DNA from: JAGNDO01 sp963704975
GTDB taxonomy: Bacteria > Chloroflexota > Anaerolineae > Caldilineales > Caldilineaceae
Direction of reading: 5' to 3'
DNA length: 64,000 bases
NCBI GenBank assembly: GCA_963704975.1
Contig: CAVPIK010000038.1
Location: forward strand, 1 to 64,000
In this document: positions 17,783-28,077 of the stretch, one piece after another
Numbering within the stretch: the stretch's first letter is position 1
How the letters are laid out: each line of letters starts with the position of its first letter
Made by a program: the position numbers and the translations under genes
Notes under the pieces: model-generated
What the model was told of the DNA's origin: nothing
The model's input: only the letters and a program-made list of their open reading frames with translations
Database searches by the model: none

Positions 17783-19380
17783 ATGAACAACCGCGTTGTA
17801 CGAATCCTACTGATGACTCAGTCTTGTCGCCGTGATCATTGCGGCCTGTGGCACATCGAGCACATCTACGGACAGTTCGGCCACCCCGGCGGAAACAGCC
17901 GTGGTGGCAGAGACATCAACCGAAACGGAAGCGGCCAGCCGTGGCAGCAGAAACCGATGCCGCCACCGTTCCTGTTTCAACCGAAACCGACGAACTCAGC
18001 ACCGCCACCTATACCATCACCGCAACCGGACAGGGCTTCTGCTACAACAGCGACGGCGAAAAGATCGACTGCCCCGCCGCCGGTGAAGCCTTCTACGGCC
18101 AGGATGCCCAGTTCACCGGCGCAGCCTTCGACTTCACCGACAACGGCGACAGCACCGTCACCGACAACGTCACCGGCCTCACCTGGGAACAGACGCCCAA
18201 CAGCGGCCCCAGCAGTTGGCCCCAAGCACAGGAATATTGTGAAGCGCTGACGCTGGGCGATCTGGATGACTGGCGCATGCCGTCTCTGAAAGAGCTCTTC
18301 TCGATCAGCAACTTCTCGACGGGCTGGCCCTACCTGGACACCGATTACTTCGATCTGACTGTCAACGATTCGATTTCCAAGGACGAGCAATACTGGTCCA
18401 GCAACTACTACGTGGGCAAGACGAGTGAAGGCCAATACGATGCCGCCTTTGGCGTCAACCACGCCACCGGCCACATCAAGGCATACCCGGCCCTGGTCAC
18501 CGGCCCCATGGGCAAGTACGTGCGCTGCGTCTCCGGCGACGAGTACGGCATCAACGACTTCGCGGACAACGGCGATGGTACCATCACCGACAACGCCACA
18601 GCACTCATGTGGACGCAAGCAGACAGCGGCGAAGGCATGGAGTGGGAAGCCGCTTTGGCCTATGCTGACAGCTTCACCTCTGCCGGATACGAGGATTGGC
18701 GTCTGCCCAATGTCAAAGAGCTGCAAAGCATCGTTGATTACAGCTATGCACCCGACGCACAGGACGAAGCGTATGACGGACCGGCCCTCAACCCGCTGTT
18801 CAGCGTGTCTGAGATTACCAATGAAGCCGGCAACCTCGACTATCCCTACTATTGGACAAGCACGTCGGCTCGCTTCCAGTCCACGGGCGACTTCTACTAT
18901 GCCTGGTACATTGCTGCCGGCCGTGCGGTAGACGGCACAGGCGCGGATTCCCACGGAGCCGGGGCTGTGCGCTTCGACACGAAATCCGAGGACGGCCCGG
19001 CAGGTGAAGGTGGCGAACGTTACTACAACTACGTCATGCTGGTGCGCGGCGGCGACATCACCGAAACGCCAGACGGCGACCCAGACGCCAATGACACGGC
19101 CCCTGTACTTGAGTTCAACGGTGGCGACCAGCCTACCGATGGCGCCCCGCAAGGAAGCGGCGGGCCGGGCCAGATGCTGGACTACGCGGCTGCGGCGGCT
19201 ACACTGGGAATTTCCGAAGACGACCTGACGGCAGCATTGGGAGACGCCAATCAAGGCCCGCCTGACTTTGCTGCCGCTGCCGCCACCCTGGGCGTGACAG
19301 AAGCAGACCTGATGGATGCCTTAGGCATTGCCGAAGGTGGCATGCCCCCCGGAGGCCAACCGCCGACAACCACGCCGTAG
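17783..19380 (+). pseudogene. Second Lcl_C (DUF1566) lipoprotein, frameshifts in the signal and stalk
   Basis: MNNRVVRILLMT joins after about 17820 to LVAVIIAACGTSS, giving a lipoprotein signal. The Ser/Thr/Glu stalk shifts again near 17940 (an extra A in GCCAGCC). From there the protein is intact: Lcl_C domain 1 (NGDSTVTDNVTGLTWEQ, DWRMPSLKEL) and domain 2 (NGDGTITDNATALMW, DWRLPNVKEL), then MLVRGGDITETPDGD. The C-terminus has two copies of the AAAAATLGxxExDLxxALG motif. It is clearly paralogous to the protein at 13730. Site AAGGA precedes the ATG. Confidence 0.8.
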
Positions 19381-19734
19381 TTGCCGTCAATTCACTCGTT
19401 GGGGGGAAGAAATGGGGCTGCTCGGCGGACAAAGCCAGGTTCAAAGCTGGTCCTGAGCGGGGGAATGGCTGGCCATCCCCACGCTTGAAGCCCCATCCAG
19501 TGGTTGACAACGGCGAGCCGGCACCCACAAGGGTTTTGATCCCGACCCCAATCCAGCTTTGACTCACATTCATAAACGACGAATGGCTGTCTCCTCCAGG
19601 GAGGCAGCCATTTCATTTTAGCAAAAGGTAAAATAAAGTTTCACAGAATCTGAATAATCTCTAAATAGATCTTCTCTATACTCCTGTTAACGACTATTTG
19701 ATTTTCGGACGGCTACACAGGAGTTGAATGAGAT
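19381..19734. other. Intergenic region at the end of the lipoprotein operon
   Basis: It contains a nested dyad around ATGGGGCT (19413) and AGCCCCAT (19488) and the hairpin at 19582-19612. Base composition turns distinctly AT-rich after about 19610. No gene is seen. Confidence 0.5.
19582..19612 (+). terminator. Rho-independent-like terminator
   Basis: AATGGCTG..CTCC pairs with GGAG..CAGCCATT, followed by TTCATTTTAG. Its position closes the lipoprotein transcription unit. Confidence 0.6.
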
Positions 19735-20802
19735 ATGAATACAGCCATTCTGATACCGGTCTATGAACCGGATGAAAAATTGATTCCACTCATTGACAGG
19801 CTTACCAGCATGCCCTTTCCACTGATCATGGTGATTGATGACGGCAGCAGCCAAGAGCATGATCACATTTTCAGGGATATCGAAAACCGTCCAAATTGCA
19901 GGGTGATCCACCACCAAGGCAATCAAGGCAAAGGCGCAGCCCTAAAAACAGGAATGAAGGCAATTTTAGGGGAAAAGAGCAATTTGTTGGGCTGTATTAC
20001 GGTTGATGCCGATGGTCAACATTTGCCTGAGGACATTTTCCATGTTGCTGAAGTTTTTGAAAAAGATAGTCGCTTCCTCGTGCTTGGATGCCGGGGGTTC
20101 AGTGACAAAGATGTTCCGCCCAAAAGCAAAATGGGCAATATTGTCACGCGAACAATCTACAAGCTTTTTACAAACAAAAGCGTGACGGATACGCAAACAG
20201 GACTGCGGGCGATCCCCGTGACCATGATGAAACAGTTTCAGAATTTACCCGGAGACCACTACGAGTTTGAGATGAATATGCTCTTTCAGGCGGCAAAAAG
20301 CAACATGCCCATGAAAGAAGTCCCCATTCAAACGGTTTATATTGACCAGAACCGCACATCTCATTTCAGGCCGCTCATGGACTCAATCAGAATCTACAAA
20401 GAGATCCTCAAGTTCGGTCTGTCTTCAATAGTCAGCGCGGTCGTTGATGTTGGCCTGTTTACGCTGATCTTTAGCTTGCTTTCTGCAAATGCAAGTGCAT
20501 GGGCCTTGTTTTCCGCAACGAGCCTTGCCCGACTTGTTTCTTCAACCATCAACTTCACACTCAACAAGCAAGTTGTTTTTGAAAACAAAGAGTCAACCCT
20601 TACCCAAGCAACCGAATACTATCTGCTTTGCATCGTTCAAATGCTCGCTAGCTGGCTCATTCTGCAAGGGCTGGTCATGCTGAACGATCAGCATGTTGTG
20701 CTTTTGAAAATTATCACAGATGGATTTCTGTTCTTTGTCAGCTTCTTTGTACAACGAACAGTCATCTTTGGGGGACATAAATATCATGAAAAAATCGCAT
20801 AA
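19735..20802 (+). CDS. Fusion of GT2 glycosyltransferase and GtrA-like membrane domain
   Basis: An intact 355-residue protein. Residues 1-225 are a GT-A transferase: PVYEPDEKLIPLID, the VIDDGSS nucleotide motif, GKGAALKTGM, the metal-binding VDADGQH, then CRGFSDKDVPPKSKMGN. Residues 230-350 hold four hydrophobic helices of a GtrA domain (FGLSSIVSAVVDVGLFTLIF, NFTLNKQVVF). Such fusions make and flip polyprenyl-linked sugars used to decorate surface polymers. Base composition is more AT-rich than the surrounding genes, suggesting acquisition with the next two genes. An AGGAG lies 11 nt upstream of the ATG. Confidence 0.88.
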   Translation: MNTAILIPVYEPDEKLIPLIDRLTSMPFPLIMVIDDGSSQEHDHIFRDIENRPNCRVIHHQGNQGKGAALKTGMKAILGEKSNLLGCITVDADGQHLPEDIFHVAEVFEKDSRFLVLGCRGFSDKDVPPKSKMGNIVTRTIYKLFTNKSVTDTQTGLRAIPVTMMKQFQNLPGDHYEFEMNMLFQAAKSNMPMKEVPIQTVYIDQNRTSHFRPLMDSIRIYKEILKFGLSSIVSAVVDVGLFTLIFSLLSANASAWALFSATSLARLVSSTINFTLNKQVVFENKESTLTQATEYYLLCIVQMLASWLILQGLVMLNDQHVVLLKIITDGFLFFVSFFVQRTVIFGGHKYHEKIA

Positions 20803-21846
20803 CTCTATGGGCAAAAGAATCAGCTGGGCAGCCATTCTCGTCATTATCATGACGTTTTCATCAGCATACACATTGCTCGATGCGTTTGTTATCCCAAAAT
20901 CCTATGTCGTGGTTGCCCAGGCTCAAACTGCGAGTTCAATCCTTATAGTGGATGAGGCTGAAATACAGGAAACCTCTGGCTTGGCTGGTTCAAACACGGT
21001 TGAACTTGATGCGCCTGCAACACAGGAAAATGCCGGGTTGGTTGAGTCGAACCCTATCGATGAAGTTGAAACAACACTCAGCAGACACATCGGTGAGTGA
21101 AGTCCAAACCGAAGTCATCATCACGGATCATTCTTATATTGATGAGAATATCAGCATCACCGTTGAAACGATCGATGAAAACGGGGTTGTGTTCTATGTG
21201 GCAGATATCCAGCTTTCTGATGTGAGCTACCCTGAAAACAGCTTTTGCCCATAACACTTTTGGGAGAAACGTGACCCAAACCACCTCTGAAATGGCCGAG
21301 GCAAACAACGCGATTTTTGCCATCAACGGCGATTATTACGGATTCAGGGATACAGGCCTCATCATCCGCAATGGGGTGTTATACAGAGATGTGCCCGAAA
21401 GCTCCTTGAGCGATCAATCCTTGACGATTGACGGTGAAGGAAATTTCCAGATTGTCGATAATAACCAAGCCTCTGGCACGTCGTTGATTGCAGAGGGGGT
21501 CCTCCAGAGCTTCTCCTTTGGCCCAACCCTCGTGGTGGATGGCCAGGTCGTGGCAACCAATGACACAACGGTTTCTCAAGGGGACAACCCCCGCACAGCC
21601 ATCGGTCAAATTTCGCCCCTGCACTATATCTTTATCGTTGTAGACGGCCGAACCGATGCAAGCGATGGCATGAGCCTCCAAGAATTGGCCCAAGCGTTTG
21701 TCGACCGCGGCGCAGAAGTGGCCTACAACCTGGATGGGGGCGGGTCATCTGCCATGTGGTTGAATGGCACGCTGATCAATAACCCCACGAATGGGCGCAG
21801 TGCTGGCGAAAGAAGTATCAGCGATATTATCTATATCGGGTATTAG
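20786..21846 (+). pseudogene. Phosphodiester glycosidase (NAGPA-domain) exoprotein, two frameshifts
   Basis: MKKSHNSMGKRISWAAILVIIMTF is a signal anchor. An Ala/Glu-rich spacer follows, then the NAGPA domain: AINGDYYGFRDTGLIIRNGVLYRD, a central FSFGPTLVVDGQ, VVDGRTDASDGMSLQELAQ and the signature YNLDGGGSSAMWLNG. Frames change near 21085 and 21238, each fitting one extra A. NAGPA enzymes split GlcNAc-phosphodiester bonds; bacterial members act on exopolysaccharides or wall polymers. The gene overlaps the GT2-GtrA gene by 17 nt, so the two are coupled. Confidence 0.82.
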
Positions 21847-21870
21847 TCCCTAACCATCGAAGGCTTGATT

Positions 21871-22272
21871 ATGAAACTAAATAAAACAATCATTACCTAT
21901 TCTCTTTTTACAATTGGCATCTACCTTTTTGCAAGAATTTATGCGCTATTTGGTCATGGGGTTACCTCACCTTGGATGTCAAACGCTTATCTCTATTTAT
22001 TGGGTTTAGGCGTGTTCGTATTTATTCTCTTGAAGATGCTGATCCCTGAAATTGTGCAGCAAAAAGGCTACCGGATTTTCTATCAAACCTACAATTCAGG
22101 CATCGCCATCTTGATCAACGGGATGCTGCTGCATGGAATCCTGGATATTGCCGGCGGTTCATCGGACTATGTTTCATGGTTTTTCTTTGTTGGATGGGGA
22201 TTAATTGGGATTGGCGTAGTTCTATTTTTCAAGATGCTGGTCAGTCATGTGGCGCTGGCGAAGTCTGGCTGA
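21871..22272 (+). CDS. Four-helix integral membrane protein, unknown
   Basis: A 133-residue protein with GAAGG 7 nt before its ATG. Four hydrophobic segments lie near 8-25, 40-58, 75-95 and 102-125, with short loops. It is AT-rich like the two genes before it and lies 24 nt behind the glycosidase, so the three form one operon ending at the hairpin at 22322. No family is recognised; a role in membrane placement of the glycosyl system is a guess. Confidence 0.65.
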   Translation: MKLNKTIITYSLFTIGIYLFARIYALFGHGVTSPWMSNAYLYLLGLGVFVFILLKMLIPEIVQQKGYRIFYQTYNSGIAILINGMLLHGILDIAGGSSDYVSWFFFVGWGLIGIGVVLFFKMLVSHVALAKSG

Positions 22273-22321
22273 ACCTGGCACCTTCCAGAGAAAAGGTGAG
22301 AGACACAATACGCGAACACAA

Positions 22322-22370
22322 AAAGGCGGAGGGGAGGCTGTCCAAATTGGACAGCCTCCCCTCCGCCTTT
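22322..22370 (+). terminator. Strong hairpin closing the GT2-GtrA operon
   Basis: AAAGGCGGAGGGGAGGCTGTCC is exactly mirrored by GGACAGCC...CGCCTTT around an AAATT centre, 50 nt past the stop. The 3' side ends CTTTCCGTCTTC. It marks the right boundary of the AT-rich block. Confidence 0.8.
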
Positions 22371-22523
22371 CCGTCTTCACACGGACGACACCACTAAACC
22401 GATTTTGGTAAAACCCGCCTCACCGGATAAGATGGAGGCGACCGGTACAGTCAACGAAGTCATTCATCTGTGGCAGAATAGGGGCTATATGGATAGTCCA
22501 ACCACACAAGCAAGGAACAGCGC

Positions 22524-25063
22524 ATGGAGCTTCCACAGGGACTGACGCAAGCGGAGGTGCTGACACGCCGCGGCGGAGGGGCGCGGCAATCAGGTGTCGG
22601 GCGGTTCCGGCCGCACATACGGCGAGATCACCCGGGCCAATCTTTTCTCCTACTTCAACATCATCCTCTTCTCCGTCGGCGCAGTTCTCGCCGTGCTCGG
22701 CCAACTGAACGACGCCTTCATCACCGCGGTCGTCGGCTTTGCGAACGCGCTGATCAGCACGATTCAAGAGATCCGGGCCAAGCGGCAACTCGATCAGATC
22801 GCGGTGGTGGCCCGCCCAACGGTGACCGTGGTGCGTGACGGCCACGAGCAAGAGGTCGGCGCCGTCGACTTGGTGCAAGGCGACATCGTTCGGCTGCGAG
22901 CCGGCGATCAAGCCGTGGTCGATGGACGCCTGATCAGCGGCGGCCCCCTGGAGATGGACGAGTCCCTGCTCACCGGCGAGACCGATCTCATCCGCAAGAG
23001 CCAGGGCGACGAGATCTTTTCGGGCAGCTTCTGTGTGACCGGCGATGGGTTCTTCGAGGCCGAAAAGGTGGGCAAGGAGAGCTTCGCCAACCAACTGACC
23101 GCAGCCGCGCGCATCTTCGAACCCATGCAGACGCCCCTGCAAAAGAGCGTCAACTACGTCGTGCAGTTGCTGCTGGTGCTGGCCGTGCTCATGGGGCTGG
23201 TCTTCTACGTGGCCGGCTTCATCCAGGACTACAGCTTTCTGGAAAACGTCAAGGCGACCGCGGTCCTCATCGGGCTGGTGCCCTATGGCCTCTTCTTGAC
23301 GATTGCCGTCGCCTATGCCCTGGGCAGCGTGACCATTGCCAAGAAAGGCGCCCTGGTGCAGCAGAGCAACGCCGTCGAGTCGCTCAACAGCGTGGACGTG
23401 CTCTGCATGGACAAGACAGGCACGCTCACCTCCGGCCGCATGACACTGGATGGCATGAAGCCGCTGGGCGAAAGGCCGCAGGCTGAGATCGCCGCCGCCC
23501 TGGGGGCCTTCGTGCGCAGCGCATCGGCAACCAATACCACCAGCCAGGCGATCCTGGACGGCACGGATGGCCGGTCTATCGACCTGATCGATGAGGTGCC
23601 CTTCTCCTCCGCCCGCAAGTGGAGTGGGGTGGCCTTCGGGCAGCAGGAACCGGGTCAGCGATGGGTGACCCGGTCCACGGGGGCGTCTACGTGCTTGGCG
23701 CGGTGGAGATGCTGGAACCCTATCTGGCGTCAGAGGCTGATGGCTCGACCGGCGACATCTCAGCAGCGGCCGCGGCTCTGTCCGATGCCGGGCTGCGCGT
23801 GCTGCTCTTTGCCCACAACCGAGAGGCAAGCACACTCCATGATGCCAATGGCGACCCCGCGCTGCCGTCCCTGACGCCCCTGGCCCTGGTCAGCCTGAGC
23901 GACGAACTGCGTCCCCAGGCCAAGGAGACCTTGCGTGCCTTTGCCGATCTGGGCGTCGACCTGAAGATCATCTCCGGCGACAATCCGCATACCGTGGCCG
24001 CGCTGGCCAAACAGGCCGGCTTCCACAATCCCCGGCTGATCTCCGGTGCCGAGCTGGCAACCATGAGCAAAACCGAGGTGGACCAGGCCGCGCAAGGAGG
24101 TCAACATCTTTGGCCGCGTCACACCGGAGCAGAAGCAAGCCTTGGTCAATGCGCTGATCGAGCAGGGGCACTACGTGGCCATGATCGGCGATGGCGTCAA
24201 CGACGTGCTGTCCATGAAGAAGGCGAACTTGGGCATCGCCATGCAGAGCGGCAGCAACGCGGCCCGCAACGTGGCGGACATGGTGCTGCTGGGCGACTCC
24301 TACGCCGCGCTCGTGCCGGCGTTGAGTGAGGGCAAGCGCATCGTCAACGGCATCACCGACGCCACCTACCTGCTGGTGGGCCGGGGCCTCACCTACGCGC
24401 TGATCATCATCGGCGTGATGATGGTGGGGCTCAGCTTCCCCTTCGAGCCGTCGCAACTTGGGTTGACGACCTTCAGCGTAGGGCTGCCGGCCTTCATGCT
24501 CACGCTCTTCGCCCTGCCCGAGGAGCGGAACGAAGCCCTGCTGCCATCCATGGTGCGCTTCGTACTGCCCTTCACCATCTGGACCATGCTCCTCGGCGTG
24601 GTGCTCTATGCCTACTACCATTTCCGGATCAGCGAAAGCATCACCAACATGGAGATTCCCCTGCGGGCGCTGCAACGATTCGAGGACGTGACCGGGCTCA
24701 CGGCCGGGCGTCGATGCCGACTTCACCGACGTGGCGGCCACCCTTATCGCACAGACGACCCTTTCCAACTTCGTCTCCATCGCCACCATGTTGCTGGTGC
24801 TCTTCCTCCATCCGCCCCTGCCCTTCTTCACCGGATGGCGTCCGCTTTCCCATGACCGCCGCCCCGCCATCATGACAGTCGTGCTGATCATCCTCTTCGT
24901 GGGTGCGTTGAGCCTGCGTCCGGTCGCCGACTATTTCGGCGTTGTCCCCACACCCGCCCAGGTGTACGTCGCCCTTGCAGTGACGTTGCTGGTCTGGGTG
25001 CTTGGCTTCCGTTTTATCCTGCGCAGACATTGGGGCGACAGTCTGCTCTTTTCCGACCCATAG
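22524..25063 (+). pseudogene. P-type cation ATPase (CtpE/MgtA-like), four frameshifts
   Basis: MELPQGLTQAEVLTRR opens a cation-ATPase N-terminus. The actuator has DESLLTGETD, M4 reads IGLVPYGLFL, and the phosphorylation loop is CMDKTGTLTSG. The nucleotide domain has KIISGDNPHTVAAL, and the hinge is MIGDGVNDVLSMKKANLGIAM. Six C-terminal helices end LLFSDP. Frames change near 22583, 23660, 24095 and 24715; three fit +1 and one fits -1 or +2. Joined length is about 845 residues. It resembles actinobacterial CtpE, so calcium or another divalent ion is a plausible substrate. Confidence 0.85.
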
Positions 25064-25131
25064 AAGCCCAAAATTCTACCCAACCCGCGTCATCCGCATT
25101 CTATTCCAAAATCCACATCCCAGGACCCCTC

Positions 25132-26935
25132 ATGGCCCAAAGCGAATTTACCATCGGCAATCAGTGGCAGACGGACAAGCGCAGCACCACCCGCTGGCTG
25201 CTTTCCCACCTCCTGCGCAACAAATTGATCATCACCGGCACCTTTGTGGGGGCCTTTGGCAACGCCGCCCTGGCCGCGGCCATCCCCATCTATTTGGGCC
25301 AGGCCTTCAACGCCGTGCTGGGCAACCCGGTCAACATGCCCGCCCTGCTCTGGGCCTCCATCCTCCTGTTGGTAAGCCAGTTTGTGCGCAGCATTCTGCA
25401 ACTGGGCCGCAACTTCAGCAGCGAAACCCTGGGCCAGCGGCTGGAACGGGACGCCCGCCAGGAGTTCTACGCCTCCCTCCTGGGCAAGAGCATGCGCTTC
25501 CACGACATGCACGCCACCGGGGATCTCATGGCCCGGGCCACCAACGACATGCGGGAACTCTCCCTCATGGTCGCCCCCGGCCTCAACCTGGTGATCGGCT
25601 CGGCCAACTTCCTGCTCATGCCCCTGGTCGTGGCCCCCACCATCCACCCCAGCCTGATCGCCACCCCCCTGGTCTTTGCCATCGCCTATGCCTGGGCACT
25701 GCGGGCCTATATTTTGGACCTGAATCCCGTCACCGCCCAGGTGCGCAGCACCTTTGGCACCCTCAACGCCCGGCTCACCGAAGCCGTCGAGGGCATCGAA
25801 ACCGTCAAGGGCGCGGCCAGGGAAAACGACGAAATCGCCCTATTCGAGCAAAACGCCCGCTCTTTCCGAGACGCCTTCGTCCACCGGGGCAAGATCGAGG
25901 CCCGCTTCCTGCCCCTGCTGCTTCTGGGCTTGGCCCAGGGCGCGGCCTTTATGCACAGCCTCTATCTCTATCGGGGCGGGGCCATCAACGTGGGGGATCT
26001 GGTCTCGTATATGGGGCTGATCGCCCTCTTCGGCTTCCCCACCTTCGTCTCCCTCTTCGCCTATTCCCAGGTCTCCACCGGCTATTCCAGCGCCGAACGC
26101 ATCTTGGAACTGATCCGCGAGGAGACCGAATTGGACCAAAACAAAGGCGGCCACGCCGCACCCATCCAGGGAGCGATCCGGTTTGATCAGGTTAATTTTG
26201 GGTACGGGATGGACAACGACACGTCAGCGGTCAAAGCGAAGATCGGGTCAAGCACCGGGGGGCAGCTTTCCCTGACAGACATTAGCTTTTCCATCGAGCC
26301 GGGGCAGACCCTGGCCCTGGTGGGGCAGACCGGATCGGGGAAGAGTACGGTCTCCAAACTGATCAACCGCATCTACGACGTGACCGGGGGGAGCATCTTT
26401 GTGGACGGGGTGGATGTGCGGGAGTGGGATCTGGCCGCCCTGCGCGGAGGGCATTTCCATCATCGAGCAGGACATCTTCCTCTTCAGCCGCACCATCGGC
26501 GAGAACATCGCCTTTGGCCGCCCAGAGATCACCCAGGCCGAGATCGAGGCCGCGGCCACCGCGGCCCAGGCCCACGACTTCATCGTCGGCTTCCCGGACG
26601 GCTACGACACGGTGATCGGCGAGCGGGGCGTCATGCTCTCCGGCGGCCAGCGTCAACGCCTGGCCCTGGCCCGGGCCTTCCTCACCGACCCGGCCATCCT
26701 GATCCTGGACGACTCCACCAGCGCCATCGACAGCGCCACCGAGGACAAAATCCAACGGGCCATCGAAGCCGCCAGCCGAGGCCGCACCACCATCCTCATC
26801 ACCCACCGCCTCTCCCAAATCCGCTGGGCCGACAAAATCGTCGTCCTCCGCAAAGGCCGCATCGCCGCGGTGGGTACCCATGACGAGTTGCTCGCTACTT
26901 CTGCTGCGTATCAGGAGATTTTTGCACGATATTAA
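25132..26935 (+). pseudogene. ABC exporter half-transporter (ABCB type), one frameshift in the ATPase
   Basis: MAQSEFTIGNQWQTDKRST begins a six-helix ABC1 domain of about 330 residues, followed by an ATPase domain: Walker A GQTGSGKST, Q-loop SIIEQDIFLFSRTI, signature LSGGQRQRLALARAF, Walker B ILILDDSTSAID and ITHRLSQI. One extra G near 26446 separates the Walker A half from the rest. The Asp after ILILD replaces the usual catalytic Glu, as in the degenerate half of heterodimeric exporters, but no partner gene adjoins. The substrate is unknown; lipid or drug export is usual. Confidence 0.88.
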
Positions 26936-26955
26936 GCTGAAGGGGTGAGCGGGCC

Positions 26956-27508
26956 AGCGCAGGTTGAGTAGCCCGGCTTAACCCAACCACTCACACAACC
27001 CCGAAAGAGAGGGCGTATCGAAACCGAAGCGGGTTGACCCTATGTGAGTCAACCCGCTTCGGTTTCGATACGCCGCCAAGACCTTGAATGGTCAGCGGAG
27101 ATCTCGGCGGCGGCTACTCAACCTGCGCTAGTCTCGCCGAAGGCCAACGCAGGTTGAGTAGCCCGGCTTAACCCAACCAATCACACGACCCAAAAAGAGA
27201 GGGCGTATCGAAACCGAAGCGGGTTGACCCTATGTGAGTCAACCCGCTTCGGTTTCGATACGCCGCCAAGGCCTTGAATGGTCAGCGGAGATCTCGGCGG
27301 CGGCTACTCAACCTGCGCTAGTCTCGCCGAAGGCCAGCGCAGGTTGAGTAGCCCGGCTTAACCCAACCAATCACACAACCCCGAAAGAGAGGGCGTATCG
27401 AAACCGAAGCGGGTTGACCCTATGTGAGTCAACCCGCTTCGGTTTCGATACGCCGCCAGTGCCTGAATGGTCAACGGAGATCTCGGCGGCGGCTACTCAA
27501 CCTGCGCT
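26956..27508. repeat. Three tandem copies (190-bp period) of a palindromic element
   Basis: Copies start at 26956, 27146 and 27336. Each is about 174 bp, bounded by AGCGCAGGTTGAGTAG and its reverse complement CTACTCAACCTGCGCT, and separated by a 16-nt spacer. Inside each is a perfect 25-bp inverted repeat (first copy 27014-27038 with 27048-27072) beginning CGTATCGAAACCG. No coding sequence is present. The structure resembles a tandemly amplified MITE. A degenerate single copy lies at 33184-33241. The array fills the gap between the ABC exporter and a convergent gene. Confidence 0.92.
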
Positions 27509-27539
27509 AGCATCCCCATCCCCAATCACCCTTTCACGT

Positions 27540-28065
27540 TCACCACCGCTTGGCCAAATGGATCTGCTGGCGCAGCTCCGCCTGGGCGGCGGTGAGGTTT
27601 TCTTTGGTGGCGAAGAAGGCGGCTTCGGTGAAGCCCATTTCGCCGGTCATGAGCTTGGCCTCAAGCACGTTGACCACCCGCAGCACTTTGGCTTCAAGCA
27701 GGGCGACCGTGGTGCCGTAGAGACGCACGGGAACCAGGAACAGGGTGATGGCCGTGAGGGTGACAGCGCTGACGATGGCAAAGAGGAAGAGGCGGCCCAG
27801 GGGTTCCCGAAAAACAATGGCCAGGATGACGCTGATCAGGGTGACGATCCGCAAAAAGCATGTTGCGGGTGAGGGGTCGGGCCGGGGTCAGGTTGGGGAG
27901 GGCGGTGCGCAGGGGATCGTAGGCCAGCAGCCGGGGTAGCCATTCGTTGAAGCGCCGACACAGGGCCACATCCACCTGATCCTGTTCGTGACGGGCCAGC
28001 TCTTGGGCCAGATCTCGACATTCAACCGCCAGATCGTAGAACGCTTTGCGGGTCAACTCAGCCAT
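27540..28065 (-). pseudogene. Hypothetical membrane protein, one frameshift
   Basis: The N-terminal helical part (MAELTRKAFYDLAVECRDLAQELARHEQ, then RRFNEWLPRLLAYDPLR) joins after about 27850, where CTTTTTG carries one T too many, to two membrane helices (RIVTLISVILAIVFREPLG and LFLFAIVSAVTLTAITLFLV) and an amphipathic tail ending LAKRW. About 174 residues. It follows the UbiA-like gene by 12 nt on the same strand. No family is recognised. Confidence 0.6.
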
Positions 28066-28077
28066 GATCGACCCCCT

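Noticed and set aside
25002..26186. Pro/Arg-rich plus-strand frame within the ABC exporter
   Set aside because: It is an alternative frame of the ABC exporter gene, which has all ATPase and membrane features.
26936..27539. CRISPR array
   Set aside because: The repeats are 190 bp long and palindromic, without unique spacers or cas genes.
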